A stretch of DNA of 64,000 nucleotides from Stenotrophomonas maltophilia (GCF_002799245.1 NZ_NEQV01000003.1:1-64000); one strand, 5' to 3'. Numbered from the stretch's first letter, positions 16,579-26,861 are shown. Notes: generated from the sequence alone by a model not told the origin. Numbers and translations are program-made.

Positions 16579-18453
16579 ATGAAAGGGATGTTGTTCTGCT
16601 GCGCGATGCTGGCGGCAGCACCGGCGATGGCCGCTACGGGGGCGTTCGCGCCCCGCCTTGAAGGGTTCGAGGGCAACGCCCTGATCAGTGCGGAGGGTCG
16701 CCTGCGGGTGGCTCCCGGCGCTGCGAATCTCACCCCGCTGGGGCCGGATCGCTGGTACCGCAGCGATTGGTACAGGCAGTCAGCCAGCGGCCAGGCGCCG
16801 CGCTCGCAGTGGTTCGATGACGAAGGCCGCCTGCTGCATGAATCTGCCGGTCGCATCCGCTATGGCGACCGCCTGCAAGGCAGCGACACGCTCTGGCATG
16901 TCGAGATGCGCGATGCACAGGAGCGCTACCTCGGTACCGGTCTGGCCGATGCGCAGGGCAAGCTGCATTTCAAGCCCACCCGCGAGGCCGGTGAATGGAA
17001 CCTGCTGTCTCCGGATCGGATCGTCTGGCAGGGCCGCGATGGTGGCACCCGGTTCTTCAGCCTGGACGGCCGCGAGGTCCTGCGCATCGACGCGCCGGAG
17101 TTCTGGGTGGGGGGACCGTTCGCCGGCCGGCGCGCCTATGTGATCTGTGCTGACCATGAGATGGGGACCTGCCGTGTGCAGGACGAAACGGGTTCCGTAC
17201 TGCTGAGTGGCGACTTCGACGAAGCGCGGCCTGCGGGTGACAGCGGCTGGTGGTTGCGCCGGCGCGACACGTGGATGCGTACCGATGCTGCAGGCGCGCG
17301 TGTCGACCACGCGCTGTATCAAGGTGCAGCGCTGTGGCCGCACTACCGCAGCAGCGCCAGCACCGACGAAACCGCAAGCGCCCCGCTGGAGGCACGCCGG
17401 CATGCCAACGGTCTGGACAGTGATACACCCGAACGCGGATGGCTGCTGGAGGATGGACGCTTCGTCGTACTGCCCGTGCCAGCCAGCGGCGCGGTGGAGG
17501 ACTACTGCCCCGGGCGCTGGCTGCTGCGCGGTGAGGACGGGAATGACGTGATCGTCGACGCGCAGGCCCAGGTGACCGGCAAGGTGCAGTCGCTGGGCTT
17601 CCATACGCATCCCACCTTCCCCTGGCGGCTCCGCATTGCCCATGGCGGTGCCAGCGCTGCCATCCTGGATTGTGATGGCAAGGTGCTGTTTGAACAGGCC
17701 GGCGTGACCGGCTATCGCGCGGCCGAGGCCGGCGTGATGGGAACGCTGGCGGGTGAGGAAAGCCCGCGGCTATGGATCGATGCCGAACTGAAGCCGCACC
17801 TGATGCCGCAGGGTCTGCGGCTGCGCGAGGAGTACATCGCACCGCCGTTGCTGGTGCTGGATGACGTGGAGGGGAACTCGCATCTCTACAACTCCGCACT
17901 GGGGCGCCTGGTGGCGCCGGCATTCGGGTCGGTCGAGGCGCTTGCGGCCAGCTACCTGATCTTCCTGCGCGACGGCCGCTACGGAATGATGCTGGCCGAT
18001 GGCCGCGAGGTGCTGCCGCCGGTCCATGCACAGATCCTGCCGCTGTCGAACGAGCGCGTCTGGACACGAGAGGATGTCGGGCACGATGGGGCGTGGAAGA
18101 CGCGGGTCGCGCTGCTGGATGGCGAACAGAAGGTGCTGGCACAGCGCACGTTCGCGTCGGGTGGAATGAGCATTGTTGCGGCACAGGAGGGCGGTGACCA
18201 CGTTCCCGGCATGGTCGAGGTCAGCTTCGAGTACGGCGAAGATGAGGGCCCCGCCTACCGGCTGCGGCAGTGGGTGGATCAGGATGGCCGGGTACGGGCC
18301 GCTGCGGTGCAATGCAGGCCGCGGGAAGGCAGGTCGGATGAAGGCGCCGGTGTGCTGCTGGGGCAGGGATGGCGCATTGACAGTGATCCGAAGCACCCCT
18401 GCAAGTTGCCGGCAGCGGTGATGCAGGCGCTGCAGGGCAGGGGCCTGGATTAG
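16579..18453 (+). CDS. Secreted protein of unknown function with WG-like repeats
   Basis: 624 aa. A signal peptide (MKGMLFCCAMLAAAPAMAA) is clear. The mature protein is full of short units ending in DG or DxxG turns after hydrophobic strands (SPDRIVWQGRDGGTRFFSLDG; YLIFLRDGRYGMMLADGREV), the look of a WG-repeat or propeller-like fold. It has single scattered Cys residues and no catalytic motif I can name. The start at 16579 is preceded by GGAGGG at the right distance; GTG 16570 would overlap that site. It follows the CocE gene by 97 bp on the same strand and converges with the AraC gene ending at 18500. Function unknown. Confidence 0.75.
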   Translation: MKGMLFCCAMLAAAPAMAATGAFAPRLEGFEGNALISAEGRLRVAPGAANLTPLGPDRWYRSDWYRQSASGQAPRSQWFDDEGRLLHESAGRIRYGDRLQGSDTLWHVEMRDAQERYLGTGLADAQGKLHFKPTREAGEWNLLSPDRIVWQGRDGGTRFFSLDGREVLRIDAPEFWVGGPFAGRRAYVICADHEMGTCRVQDETGSVLLSGDFDEARPAGDSGWWLRRRDTWMRTDAAGARVDHALYQGAALWPHYRSSASTDETASAPLEARRHANGLDSDTPERGWLLEDGRFVVLPVPASGAVEDYCPGRWLLRGEDGNDVIVDAQAQVTGKVQSLGFHTHPTFPWRLRIAHGGASAAILDCDGKVLFEQAGVTGYRAAEAGVMGTLAGEESPRLWIDAELKPHLMPQGLRLREEYIAPPLLVLDDVEGNSHLYNSALGRLVAPAFGSVEALAASYLIFLRDGRYGMMLADGREVLPPVHAQILPLSNERVWTREDVGHDGAWKTRVALLDGEQKVLAQRTFASGGMSIVAAQEGGDHVPGMVEVSFEYGEDEGPAYRLRQWVDQDGRVRAAAVQCRPREGRSDEGAGVLLGQGWRIDSDPKHPCKLPAAVMQALQGRGLD

Positions 18454-18499
18454 TGCCTGCAGCGGCGCCGGGCCGGTGCCCGACGCTGCTGGACGGAGT

Positions 18500-19453
18500 T
18501 CACTCCACCTTCGAGGGGCCGGTACGCCAGCGGCTGGGGACCAGGCCGAAGCGCTTGCGGAATGCGGCGGCGAAGTTGCTGGGATGGCGGTAGCCGCTGG
18601 CGGCGGCTGCCTGTTCAACCGTCCAGCCGTCCTCGCGCAGGCCCTGTTCGGCGTGGCGCATGCGCTGCTCGTGCAGGTAATCGAACACCGAGCTTCCATA
18701 CTGCTGGGCAAAATGGCGGCGCAATGAGCTGGGGCTCATGCAGGCCAGCCGGGCCAGCTCGACCAGGCTGTGGGCATGGCTTGGGTCGTCATGCAGGTAG
18801 CGGCGCACCCGTTCCAGGCGCTCGCGCTGGCCAGCACGCAGCGTGCGCACCGGGTCGGTCTGCAGGTCCTCGGCCTGCAGGCCGAGGGCCAGCAGCTGCA
18901 GTGCCACGCCCTCGCGCCACAGGGCGTCGATGCCGTCCTGCCACGGGCTGTCGAACAACTGTCCCAGCACCGGCAGCATGGCGTGGGGAATGGCCCAGTG
19001 GCGGCATTCCAGGTGCGTGCCAAGCGCTTCTTCCAGCTGTGGCATCTGGAAGACGTCTGCATCGATTCCTCCAGGCACGATCACGCTGACCCCGCGCAGG
19101 CGGGTTTCGCCGGGGTGCGCGCCGGTCATCTCGATCTGGTCGCGATGGTGGGCGGTCATCGCGGTGCCGGCACGCAAGGTGAATCCTCCGCGTCGCGGGA
19201 TGCGCACGTCGACCTGGCCCTGCAGCATCACGCGGATGGCGAGCCCCGGACGCTGCTGCGCGGTCGCCACATAGGGGAACCGGTTATGCACGTCGGAGGC
19301 GATCAGGCTCATGCCGCCGCGCATGAACTGTTCGTTGACTTCGCCGCGGCCGGCCCACTGGTCGTCGCGCAGGTGTTCCGGATCGGCGCGGTAATCGAAG
19401 CCATGGCGTTGGCCGAAACGGCGGTAATCGGCAAAGGTGAAATATCGGGACAT
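18500..19453 (-). CDS. AraC family regulator, PchR-like
   Basis: 317 aa from the ATG at 19453 (MSRYFTFADYRRF). The C-terminal double HTH is complete (LARLACMSPSSLRRHFAQQYG; AAAASGYRHPSNFAAAFRKRFG). The N-terminal sensor domain has the layout of the siderophore-responsive PchR group (GGMSLIASDVHNRF; LAIRVMLQGQ). An in-frame ATG at 19606 would add 51 residues of non-conserved, Arg/Cys-rich sequence, so I prefer 19453. Unusually, no ferric siderophore receptor lies beside it; the divergent neighbour is an SDR enzyme 395 bp away. Confidence 0.85.
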   Translation of the reverse strand: MSRYFTFADYRRFGQRHGFDYRADPEHLRDDQWAGRGEVNEQFMRGGMSLIASDVHNRFPYVATAQQRPGLAIRVMLQGQVDVRIPRRGGFTLRAGTAMTAHHRDQIEMTGAHPGETRLRGVSVIVPGGIDADVFQMPQLEEALGTHLECRHWAIPHAMLPVLGQLFDSPWQDGIDALWREGVALQLLALGLQAEDLQTDPVRTLRAGQRERLERVRRYLHDDPSHAHSLVELARLACMSPSSLRRHFAQQYGSSVFDYLHEQRMRHAEQGLREDGWTVEQAAAASGYRHPSNFAAAFRKRFGLVPSRWRTGPSKVE

Positions 19454-19569
19454 CGCTCGGCACGTGCAGTAGGGGAGACGCTGGCGGCCATCGGCCCCTG
19501 TGCAACCGCGTCGCGGGCATTCTGGAGGGCCGGCAGGCGCCAGGCTGGATGGAATGTGTCGAATAATCT

Positions 19570-19581
19570 GGAAACGTTTCC
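19570..19581. promoter_or_regulatory. Perfect 12-bp palindrome in a 395-bp divergent gap
   Basis: GGAAACGTTTCC lies 117 bp upstream of the AraC start and 267 bp upstream of the SDR start. It has the CG-centred form of LacI-family operators, but no LacI gene is nearby and a chance palindrome of this length cannot be excluded. The rest of 19454-19847 is somewhat AT-richer than the surroundings and shows no gene I can support. Confidence 0.3.
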
Positions 19582-19847
19582 CATTGTCGCTGCGAATCGT
19601 CCGCATGGGATTTGAATAGGGTCAAACCGATTGGTCATTACGGCCAAGTTGAAGCGGGTGTGGAACATACGCCAGCGTTTTGGCCCTATATCCGTACTTG
19701 ATTCCCTACATGAACTTCGGTTGAGGTTTCATTGCTGGAACGATCATCCGCAGACACGCTGTTGGTCTGCTCGTCACAGCCGGCGGCGTAGTGTGGTCGG
19801 TTAGCGGCGGTGCGCCGCATCGATACCCCCACCGATGGAGAATGCAG

Positions 19848-20630
19848 ATGATTGATTACCAGTTGACCGGCAAGACCGCGATCGTGACCGGCGGCGTGTC
19901 GGGCATCGGCCTGGCCGTGGCGCAGACGCTGGCCGCGTCCGGTGCGCGTATTTCGGTCTGGGACCTGAAGCAGGAAGCGGTGGATGCCACCGTGGCGCAG
20001 TTGCGCAGCGCCGGTGCACAGGCCATCGGCATCGCCCTGGACGTCACCGACGATGCGGCGGTGGAGGCGGCGGTGCAGCGCACGATCAAGGAACTCGACG
20101 GCCTGCATGTGGCGGTCAACAATGCCGGTATCGGTGGGCCGGCGGCCAGCAGCGGCGACTACCCGATCGATGGCTGGCAGCGCGTGATCGACGTCAACCT
20201 CACCAGCGTGTTCCTGTGCCAGCGTGCGCAGATCCAGGCGATGCGGGCAGCCGGTACCGGCGGCAGCATCATCAACATGGCTTCGATCCTGGGCCAGGTG
20301 GGCTATGCCGGTTCCACCGCCTATGTGGCGGCCAAGCATGGCGTGGTCGGGCTGACCCAGACCGCCGCGTGGGAACATGCGGCCGACGGTATCCGTGTCA
20401 ACGCGGTCGGCCCGGGTTTCATCAGCACGCCGCTGCTGGAGAAGATGGACCCGAAGGTGCGCGCCACGCTGGAAGGACGGCACGCGCTGAAGCGGCTGGG
20501 TACGGCGGAGGAAGTGGCGGCATTGGTGGCCTGGCTGGCCAGCGACGATGCCTCGTTCGCAACCGGCACCTACTACGCCATCGATGGTGGCTATCTCGCG
20601 CAGCGATGCGTTGAACGCAGGACCGGGTGA
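19848..20630 (+). CDS. SDR family NAD(P)-dependent oxidoreductase
   Basis: 260 aa, classical short-chain dehydrogenase. The Rossmann motif TGGVSGIG is at residues 15-22, NNAG follows, and the catalytic residues S146, Y159 and K163 (STAYVAAKHG) are in place with the usual 13-residue Ser-Tyr spacing. The C-terminus carries the PGFISTPLL and GTYYAIDGGY segments. D after the second strand (ISVWDLK) suggests NAD+ over NADP+. Substrate unknown; 3-oxoacyl reductase-like annotation would overstate it. The ATG at 19848 has GGAG 7 nt upstream; ATG 19842 is too close to it. A hairpin terminator follows at 20679. Confidence 0.9.
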   Translation: MIDYQLTGKTAIVTGGVSGIGLAVAQTLAASGARISVWDLKQEAVDATVAQLRSAGAQAIGIALDVTDDAAVEAAVQRTIKELDGLHVAVNNAGIGGPAASSGDYPIDGWQRVIDVNLTSVFLCQRAQIQAMRAAGTGGSIINMASILGQVGYAGSTAYVAAKHGVVGLTQTAAWEHAADGIRVNAVGPGFISTPLLEKMDPKVRATLEGRHALKRLGTAEEVAALVAWLASDDASFATGTYYAIDGGYLAQRCVERRTG

Positions 20631-20678
20631 ACGCGCTGTGGCGCGGCCTTCACCTCTGTGCCACGGGTGCCACGCGAC

Positions 20679-20702
20679 GCTCCGGGAAACTCCCGGAGCT
20701 TT
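20679..20702 (+). terminator. Stem-loop after the SDR gene
   Basis: GCTCCGGG pairs with CCCGGAGC around AAACT (loop 20687-20691), followed by TTT. It ends only 4 nt before the MgtC-like start at 20706, so it may instead fold in that gene's leader and partly cover its ribosome site. Confidence 0.5.
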
Positions 20703-20705
20703 CCC

Positions 20706-21158
20706 ATGGAACTCAGCCAGGATGTCTCGATCCTGCTGCGCGTAGCCGCAGCGATGCTGTTCGGCGGTGTGCTCGGTGTCGAGCGCGAAATGGGCAAGCA
20801 TGCCGCCGGCCTGCGCACGCACATGCTGATCGCCGGGGCCGCCGCGCTGATCGTCGGCCTCGGCGACTCGGTGGCCGAACATTTCCAGCAGGAGCGCTAC
20901 CGCGACCTGCTGCAGGTCGACCCGGTACGCCTGATCGAGGCGGTGGTGGCCTGCGTCGGCTTCGTGGCCGCCGGCACCATCCTGCGCGGCTCACGCGAGG
21001 ACCAGGTCAGCGGATTGACCACCGCAAGCTCGCTGATCATGGCGGCGGCCATCGGCATCGCCGTAGGCATCGGCAAATACGTGATTGCGATCGGCGTCAG
21101 CGTGCTGTGCGTGCTGGTGCTGGCGGTGATGCGGCGGTTGGAGAAACGGATTTCGTAA
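20706..21158 (+). CDS. MgtC/SapB family membrane protein
   Basis: 150 aa with four hydrophobic segments. The family signature is clear: LLRVAAAMLFGGVLGVEREMGKHAAGLRTHMLIAGAAAL in the first two segments and FVAAGTILRG in the third. It lacks the long C-terminal cytosolic domain of the Salmonella virulence MgtC, so it belongs to the shorter SapB-like form. Known: MgtC-type proteins act on magnesium or acid adaptation and on the ATP synthase; for the short form the role is unsettled. The start at 20706 is the first ATG that gives an intact N-terminal segment. Confidence 0.88.
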   Translation: MELSQDVSILLRVAAAMLFGGVLGVEREMGKHAAGLRTHMLIAGAAALIVGLGDSVAEHFQQERYRDLLQVDPVRLIEAVVACVGFVAAGTILRGSREDQVSGLTTASSLIMAAAIGIAVGIGKYVIAIGVSVLCVLVLAVMRRLEKRIS

Positions 21159-21201
21159 GGAATGCCGGGTTGCCGGCCAGCGCTACCGTAATCAGCCGCA
21201 A

Positions 21202-21314
21202 TGGTCTGACCAAGATTGGGTCTAGCCCTATGGTCTAATAGGCTCGTCGTCGGAGTGGCGGTTAAATCTGCCGCAAGTGGTCTGATCGAAACTATTATTG
21301 GTAATACCAATAAT
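21202..21314 (+). promoter_or_regulatory. GntR/FadR-type operator group upstream of the lactate operon
   Basis: Three copies of TGGTCTGA/TAAT form occur: TGGTCTGACCA (21202-21212, perfect 5+1+5 inverted repeat), TGGTCTAAT (21232-21240) and TGGTCTGATCG (21278-21288). A perfect 10+1+10 palindrome with arms ATTATTGGTA / TACCAATAAT follows at 21294-21314. All carry the TnGTnnnACnA half-sites known for FadR-family GntR regulators such as LldR and PdhR. The regulator encoded at 23089 is the likely ligand-controlled repressor or activator. Confidence 0.65.
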
Positions 21315-21376
21315 CGGCAGTCACGGCGATCCACCGCCTGCGGTGGGGCATCTTCCGCATCCAGTCGAGAGTCTTC

Positions 21377-23035
21377 ATGCAGCCCTGGCAACACCTGTAC
21401 GACCCCGCCGGCAACCTGTGGTTGTCCAGCCTGATCGCGCTGCTGCCGATCGCGTTCTTCTTCGTTGCCCTGGCCGTGCTGCGCATGAAGGGCTGGCTGG
21501 CGGGCACGATCACCGTGGCCATCGCACTCGGCGTGGCCCTGCTGTTCTACCGCATGCCGCTGACCCAGGCGCTGGGCGCGGCCGGCTTCGGCTTCGTCTA
21601 CGGCCTGTGGCCGATCGCCTGGATCATCATCGGCGCGGTGTTCCTCTACAAGGTCTCGGTCAAGACCGGGCAGTTCGACATCATCCGCGCCTCGATCCTG
21701 TCGGTCACCGAGGATCAGCGCCTGCAGATGCTGATGGTCGGCTTCGCGTTTGGTGCCTTCCTGGAAGGCGCGGCCGGCTTCGGTGCGCCGGTGGCGATCA
21801 CCGCGGCGCTGCTGGTCGGGCTGGGCTTCAAGCCGCTGTATGCCGCTGGCCTGTGCCTGATCGTCAACACCGCGCCGGTGGCCTTCGGCGCGATGGGCAT
21901 TCCCATCATCGTGGCCGGGCAGGTCACCGGCCTGGACGCCTTCGAAATCGGCCAGATGGCCGGCCGCCAGCTGCCGTTCCTGACCGTGATCGTGCTGTTC
22001 TGGATCATGGCGATCATGGATGGCTGGCGCGGCATCAAGGAAACCTGGCCGGCGGTGCTGGTGGCAGGCGGCTCGTTCGCCATCGCGCAGTACCTGACCT
22101 CCAACTTCATCGGCCCGGAGCTGCCGGACATCACCGCCTCGCTGGCGTCGCTGGTCTGCCTGACCCTGTTCCTGCGCCGCTGGAAGCCGGTGCGGATCTT
22201 CCGCTTCGATACCGAAACCAGCGCCGAGGCGGCCGCACAGGCATTGGAGGCGCCGCGCTACAGCGCCGGCCAGATCGCCAAAGCGTGGTCACCCTTCCTG
22301 ATCCTCACCGCGATGGTCACGTTGTGGAGCGTCAAGCCGTTCAAGTCGTTGTTCGCGGCAGGCGGCCCGCTGCAAAGCTGGGTGCTGAAGATCCCGGTGC
22401 CGGGGCTGGACAAGATGGTGCAGAAGATGCCGCCGATCGTGGACGCGCCGCTCAGCTACGAGGCGATCTACAAATTCGACTGGTTCTCGGCCACCGGCAC
22501 CTCGATCATCCTCGCCGCGCTGATCGCCATCATCGCGCTGCGCATGCCGGCCCGTTCGGCGCTGCAGACCTTCGGTGAAACCGTGCGTGAGCTGCGCATG
22601 CCGATCTACTCGATCGGCATGGTGCTGGCCTTCGCCTTCATTGCCAACTACTCGGGCCTGTCGGCGACGCTGGCGTTGGCATTGGCGCACACCGGCAAGG
22701 CCTTCCCGTTCTTCTCGCCGTTCCTGGGCTGGCTGGGCGTGTTCCTGACCGGTTCGGACACCTCGTCCAATGCGCTGTTCTCGGCGCTGCAGGCCACCAC
22801 CGCGCAGCAGATCGGCGTGTCCGACGTGCTGCTGGTGGCGGCCAACACCACCGGCGGTGTCACCGGCAAGATGATCTCACCGCAGTCGATCGCCATTGCC
22901 TGTGCCGCGGTCGGCCTGGCCGGCAAGGAGTCGGACCTGTTCCGTTTCACGGTCAAGCACAGCCTGATCTTCACCACGATGGTCGGCCTGATCACCCTGG
23001 CCCAGGCTTACTGGCTGACCTGGATGATTCCCTGA
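21377..23035 (+). CDS. lldP: L-lactate permease
   Basis: 552 aa, LctP family, with 12 to 14 hydrophobic segments. Characteristic segments are [24 protein letters not shown] near residue 120, [14 protein letters not shown] near 165 and [17 protein letters not shown] near 455, the conserved signature of lactate/glycolate permeases. It imports L-lactate, D-lactate and glycolate with protons. It is the first gene of lldP-lldR-lldD-dld, which reads through without a terminator, and the operator group lies just upstream. The ATG at 21377 follows the weak site GAGAG. Confidence 0.95.
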   Translation: MQPWQHLYDPAGNLWLSSLIALLPIAFFFVALAVLRMKGWLAGTITVAIALGVALLFYRMPLTQALGAAGFGFVYGLWPIAWIIIGAVFLYKVSVKTGQFDIIRASILSVTEDQRLQMLMVGFAFGAFLEGAAGFGAPVAITAALLVGLGFKPLYAAGLCLIVNTAPVAFGAMGIPIIVAGQVTGLDAFEIGQMAGRQLPFLTVIVLFWIMAIMDGWRGIKETWPAVLVAGGSFAIAQYLTSNFIGPELPDITASLASLVCLTLFLRRWKPVRIFRFDTETSAEAAAQALEAPRYSAGQIAKAWSPFLILTAMVTLWSVKPFKSLFAAGGPLQSWVLKIPVPGLDKMVQKMPPIVDAPLSYEAIYKFDWFSATGTSIILAALIAIIALRMPARSALQTFGETVRELRMPIYSIGMVLAFAFIANYSGLSATLALALAHTGKAFPFFSPFLGWLGVFLTGSDTSSNALFSALQATTAQQIGVSDVLLVAANTTGGVTGKMISPQSIAIACAAVGLAGKESDLFRFTVKHSLIFTTMVGLITLAQAYWLTWMIP

Positions 23036-23088
23036 GCCATGTCGCGCGGCCTGACCTCCTGCTGCGCGCTTCGGGCCACAATGGCGCC

Positions 23089-23853
23089 ATGAGCACGCAA
23101 CGTATTTCGGACAAGGTGGCCGCGCAGCTGCGCGGCCTGGTGCAGGAACAGCGGCTGCAGCCGGGCGATCGGCTGCCGGCCGAGCGCACCCTGGCGGTGC
23201 AGCTGGGGGTCTCGCGTACGGCGTTGCGCGAGGCCATCGCGCAGCTGGCCAGCCAGGGCCTGCTGACCGCACGGGTCGGTGGCGGCACCTATGTGGCCGA
23301 ACCCGCGGCGCGCGCGCGGCAGGCGCTGGATGAACCGCTGGCCCCGTACCTGCCGTTGTTCCAGGGCGACCCGGAGTACCGCTTCGACGTGCTGGAGATC
23401 CGCCACGCGCTGGAAGGTGCCACCGCCTGGCACGCCGCGCTGCGTGCCACCGACGAGGACCGCACGCGCATCGCGCAGGCCTTCCAGACCATGATGGACG
23501 CGCACGGCAAGGACGACCCCACCGGTGAAGCCGAGGCCGACGCGGCCTTCCACCTGTCCATCGCCGAGGCCTCGCACAATCTGGTGCTGCTGCAGGTGAT
23601 GCGCGGGCTGTTCGAGCTGCTGCAGACCAACATTTCGCAGAGCCGCGAGAAGCTCTACACCTCGGCGAGGACCTTCTCGCCGTTGTCCGACCAGCACCGC
23701 GAGATGATGGACGCGGTGCTGGCCGGTGACCCGGAACGCGCGCGCGCCGCCGCGCATGCCCACCTCGAGTTCGTGCACACCACGCTGCGCACCCTCGATG
23801 ACAACGAAGCCCGGCGTGCGCGGGCCTCGCGTCTACCTTCCCCACACGGTTGA
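23089..23853 (+). CDS. lldR: FadR-subfamily GntR regulator of lactate genes, LldR-like
   Basis: 254 aa. The N-terminal winged HTH has [30 protein letters not shown] (about residues 20-50). The all-helical FCD ligand domain has the metal-binding residues expected for the family ([28 protein letters not shown], with D and [16 protein letters not shown] in RAAAHAH). Known: LldR binds L-lactate and controls lldPRD. It lies between permease and dehydrogenase, as in E. coli lldPRD, and can act on the sites at 21202-21314. Confidence 0.92.
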   Translation: MSTQRISDKVAAQLRGLVQEQRLQPGDRLPAERTLAVQLGVSRTALREAIAQLASQGLLTARVGGGTYVAEPAARARQALDEPLAPYLPLFQGDPEYRFDVLEIRHALEGATAWHAALRATDEDRTRIAQAFQTMMDAHGKDDPTGEAEADAAFHLSIAEASHNLVLLQVMRGLFELLQTNISQSREKLYTSARTFSPLSDQHREMMDAVLAGDPERARAAAHAHLEFVHTTLRTLDDNEARRARASRLPSPHG

Positions 23854-23857
23854 CCCC

Positions 23858-24997
23858 ATGATCATCTCCGCCTCCACCGATTACCGTGCTGCTGCCGAAC
23901 GCCGGCTGCCGCCGTTCCTGTTCCACTACATCGATGGCGGCGCGTATGCCGAGCACACGCTGAAGCGCAACGTTTCCGACCTGTCCGACATCGCGCTGCG
24001 CCAGCGCATCCTGCGCAACATGTCCGACCTGAGCCTGGAAACCGAGCTGTTCGGTGAAAAACTGGCGATGCCGGTGGCGCTGGCACCGGTCGGCCTGACC
24101 GGCATGTATGCCCGTCGTGGCGAGGTGCAGGCGGCGCGTGCGGCCGACAGCCGCGGCATCCCGTTCACCCTGTCCACGGTGTCGGTGTGCCCGATCGAGG
24201 AAGTGGCACCGGCCATCCAGCGGCCGATGTGGTTCCAGCTGTACGTGCTGCGCGACCGTGGCTTCATGCGCAATGCGCTGGAGCGGGCGCAGGCCGCAGG
24301 CGTGACCACGCTGGTGTTCACCGTGGACATGCCGGTGCCGGGCGCGCGCTACCGTGATGCACACTCGGGCATGAGTGGCCCGAACGCCTCGCTGCGCCGC
24401 ATCGGCCAGGCCATCACGCACCCGCACTGGGCCTGGGACGTGGGCCTGTTCGGCCGCCCGCATGATCTGGGCAACATTTCCACTTACCGCGGCAATCCGA
24501 CCGGGCTGGAGGACTACATCGGCTGGCTGGGCAGCAACTTCGATCCATCCATTTCCTGGAAGGACCTGGAGTGGATCCGCGAGTTCTGGAAGGGACCGAT
24601 GGTGATCAAGGGCATCCTCGACCCGGATGACGCGCGCGATGCGGTCAAGTTCGGTGCCGATGGCATCGTGGTCTCCAACCACGGTGGCCGCCAGCTGGAT
24701 GGCGTGCTGTCCACTGCACGAGCATTGCCGGCCATCGCCGATGCGGTGCAGGGGGACCTGAAGATCCTCGCCGATTCGGGCATCCGTACCGGCCTGGACG
24801 TGGTGCGCATGCTGGCGCTGGGTGCCGATACCGTGCTGCTGGGCCGCGCCTTCGTCTATGCGCTGGCCGCGCAGGGTGAGGCCGGCGTGGCCAACCTGCT
24901 GGACCTGATCGCCAAGGAAATGCGCGTGGCGATGACGCTGACCGGTGCGCGCCGCATCGCCGACATCGGCCGCGATTCACTGGTCAGCCTGCGATGA
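23858..24997 (+). CDS. lldD: FMN-dependent L-lactate dehydrogenase (quinone-linked)
   Basis: 379 aa. It oxidises L-lactate to pyruvate at the inner membrane and passes electrons to quinone. The TIM barrel of the FMN alpha-hydroxyacid dehydrogenase family is complete: [13 protein letters not shown] near the N-terminus, [18 protein letters not shown] for FMN, VVIKG-type lysine in [14 protein letters not shown], and catalytic H275 in [11 protein letters not shown], the same number as in E. coli LldD. The phosphate-binding strand is [16 protein letters not shown]. It starts 4 nt after lldR, and its stop overlaps the dld start by 4 bp (ATGA). Confidence 0.96.
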   Translation: MIISASTDYRAAAERRLPPFLFHYIDGGAYAEHTLKRNVSDLSDIALRQRILRNMSDLSLETELFGEKLAMPVALAPVGLTGMYARRGEVQAARAADSRGIPFTLSTVSVCPIEEVAPAIQRPMWFQLYVLRDRGFMRNALERAQAAGVTTLVFTVDMPVPGARYRDAHSGMSGPNASLRRIGQAITHPHWAWDVGLFGRPHDLGNISTYRGNPTGLEDYIGWLGSNFDPSISWKDLEWIREFWKGPMVIKGILDPDDARDAVKFGADGIVVSNHGGRQLDGVLSTARALPAIADAVQGDLKILADSGIRTGLDVVRMLALGADTVLLGRAFVYALAAQGEAGVANLLDLIAKEMRVAMTLTGARRIADIGRDSLVSLR

Positions 24998-26700
24998 GTG
25001 GCCATGATGCCGTGCTGGCGCAGTTGCGCGATGCGGTTGGCAGTGGCCATGTACTGACCGGCGACAAGGCCACCCGCCGCTTCCGTCGCGGCTACCGCTT
25101 CGGCGACGGCCCGGTGCTGGCGGTGGTGCGCCCGGGTACCTTGCTGGAACTGTGGCACGTGCTGCAGGCCGCGGTGCAGGGCGGGGCCGCGATCATCCTG
25201 CAGGCGGCCAATACCGGCCTGACCGGTGGCTCGACCCCGGACGGCAATGACTATGGCCGGCCTGTCGTGCTGGTCAGCACGCTGCGCCTGACCGGCATCC
25301 AGCTGTTGAACGATGGCCGCCAGGTGCTGTGCCTGCCCGGTGCGACGCTGGACCGACTGGAGCAGACGCTGGCACCGCTGGGCCGCGAACCGCATTCGGT
25401 GATCGGCTCGTCCTGCATCGGCGCCTCGGTGCTGGGCGGCATCTGCAACAACTCCGGTGGTGCGCTGGTGCGCCGCGGCCCGGCCTACACCGAGCTGGCG
25501 CTGTATGCGCAGGTCGATGCGCAGGGCCAGCTGCAGCTGGTCAATCATCTGGGCATCGCGCTGGGGGATACGCCCGAGCAGATCCTGCAGCGGTTGCAGG
25601 CCGGCGACTACCGCGCCGCTGACGTGGGTGATGGCGACGGCCGCGCTGCATCCGATCCACGCTACGCCGAGGAAGTACGCAGGGTCGATGCCGATACGCC
25701 GGCGCGCTTCAACGCCGATCCCAGCCGCCACTTCGAAGCGGCGGGTTCGGCCGGCAAGCTGGCGGTGTTCGCGGTGCGCCTGGACACGTTCGAAAAGGAA
25801 GCCGCCGAAGTGTTCTACATCGGCAGCAACCGCACCGACAGCCTCACCGCGATCCGGCGCCAGCTGCTGACCGGCTTCGAGCGCCTGCCGATTGCCGGTG
25901 AGTACATCCACCGCGACGCCTATGACATCGGCGAGCGCTACGGCAAGGACAGCTTCCTGCTGATCGACCGCCTGGGCACCGCACGCGTGCCGGCCGCGTT
26001 CGCTTTGAAGAGCCGCGTCGACGGTTGGTTCGAGCGGTTGGGCCTGCGTGGAGTGACCGACCGGGTGATGCAGGTGCTGACCGGCCTGCTGCCGTCGCAC
26101 CTGCCCAAGCGCATGGGGGAGTTCCGCCAGCGTTATGAGCATCACCTGTTGCTGAAGGTCTCCGCGCAGGACGCAGCGGACACCGAGGCCTGGCTGCGCG
26201 GATTTTTCGCCGGGCACGAAGGCGATTATTTCCACTGCACGGCGGATGAGGGGCGCAAGGCGTTCCTGCATCGCTTCGCGGTGGCAGGCGCCGCGGTGCG
26301 CTACCGCGAAGTGCATCGCGACCAGGTGCAGGACATCGTGGCGCTGGACATTGCCCTGCGCCGCGATGATGCCGACTGGTTCGAGCAGTTGCCGGCGGAT
26401 ATCGATGGGCGCCTGCTGCACAAGCTGTACTACGGTCACTTCCTGTGCCACGTGTTCCATCAGGACTACATCGCGCGCAAGGGCGAAGACCCGATGGCGA
26501 TCGAGCACGCGATGTGGGCATTGCTGGACCAGCGCGGCGCCGAGTATCCGGCCGAGCACAATGTCGGCCACCTGTACCCGGCCAAGCCGGCATTGGCCGG
26601 GTTCTACCGGCAGCTGGACCCGAGCAACACGTTCAACCCGGGAATCGGCCAGACGTCGAAGGCGAAAGGGTGGGGTAGCTGCGACTGCAGCGGGCATTGA
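24994..26700 (+). CDS. dld: Quinone-dependent D-lactate dehydrogenase
   Basis: 568 aa, close to E. coli Dld. It oxidises D-lactate to pyruvate at the inner membrane using FAD. The FAD_binding_4 domain has [18 protein letters not shown] near residue 70 and [25 protein letters not shown] near 140. The membrane-associated cap and C-terminal domain follow ([46 protein letters not shown]). The C-terminal ending [25 protein letters not shown] is typical. With LldD it lets the cell use both lactate isomers. A SMAG repeat group follows its stop. Confidence 0.95.
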   Translation: MSGHDAVLAQLRDAVGSGHVLTGDKATRRFRRGYRFGDGPVLAVVRPGTLLELWHVLQAAVQGGAAIILQAANTGLTGGSTPDGNDYGRPVVLVSTLRLTGIQLLNDGRQVLCLPGATLDRLEQTLAPLGREPHSVIGSSCIGASVLGGICNNSGGALVRRGPAYTELALYAQVDAQGQLQLVNHLGIALGDTPEQILQRLQAGDYRAADVGDGDGRAASDPRYAEEVRRVDADTPARFNADPSRHFEAAGSAGKLAVFAVRLDTFEKEAAEVFYIGSNRTDSLTAIRRQLLTGFERLPIAGEYIHRDAYDIGERYGKDSFLLIDRLGTARVPAAFALKSRVDGWFERLGLRGVTDRVMQVLTGLLPSHLPKRMGEFRQRYEHHLLLKVSAQDAADTEAWLRGFFAGHEGDYFHCTADEGRKAFLHRFAVAGAAVRYREVHRDQVQDIVALDIALRRDDADWFEQLPADIDGRLLHKLYYGHFLCHVFHQDYIARKGEDPMAIEHAMWALLDQRGAEYPAEHNVGHLYPAKPALAGFYRQLDPSNTFNPGIGQTSKAKGWGSCDCSGH

Positions 26701-26724
26701 CGGAGGCGGCGCGGCTTTGCTGCA

Positions 26725-26811
26725 GAGCTGGGCCCATGTTCGGCTGCCGTCTGTTGGACAGGGCAGTCGAGCATGGCTGGACTCTACAAAGGCGACGCCG
26801 AGCAGGCTCTA
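26725..26811. repeat. Three-part SMAG/REP repeat group
   Basis: GAGCTGGGCCCATGTTCGGCTG (26725-26746), GCAGTCGAGCATGGCTGGACTC (26763-26784, inverted copy) and GCCGAGCAGGCTCTAC (26796-26811, half unit). Together they can fold as one long stem after the lactate operon and before the next gene, where they may stabilise or end the mRNA. Confidence 0.6.
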
Positions 26812-26861
26812 CTCTGGCGGGACAGCGGTTACCATCGGTTTCCCTGCCGCAGGAGCCGCCC

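Noticed and set aside
18500..19606. Longer form of the AraC regulator from ATG 19606
   Set aside because: The extra 51 residues are Cys/Pro/Arg-rich and unlike family N-termini, while ATG 19453 starts the conserved sensor domain.
24856..26697. Minus-strand frame opposite dld
   Set aside because: No recognisable domain, and dld is certain on the plus strand.
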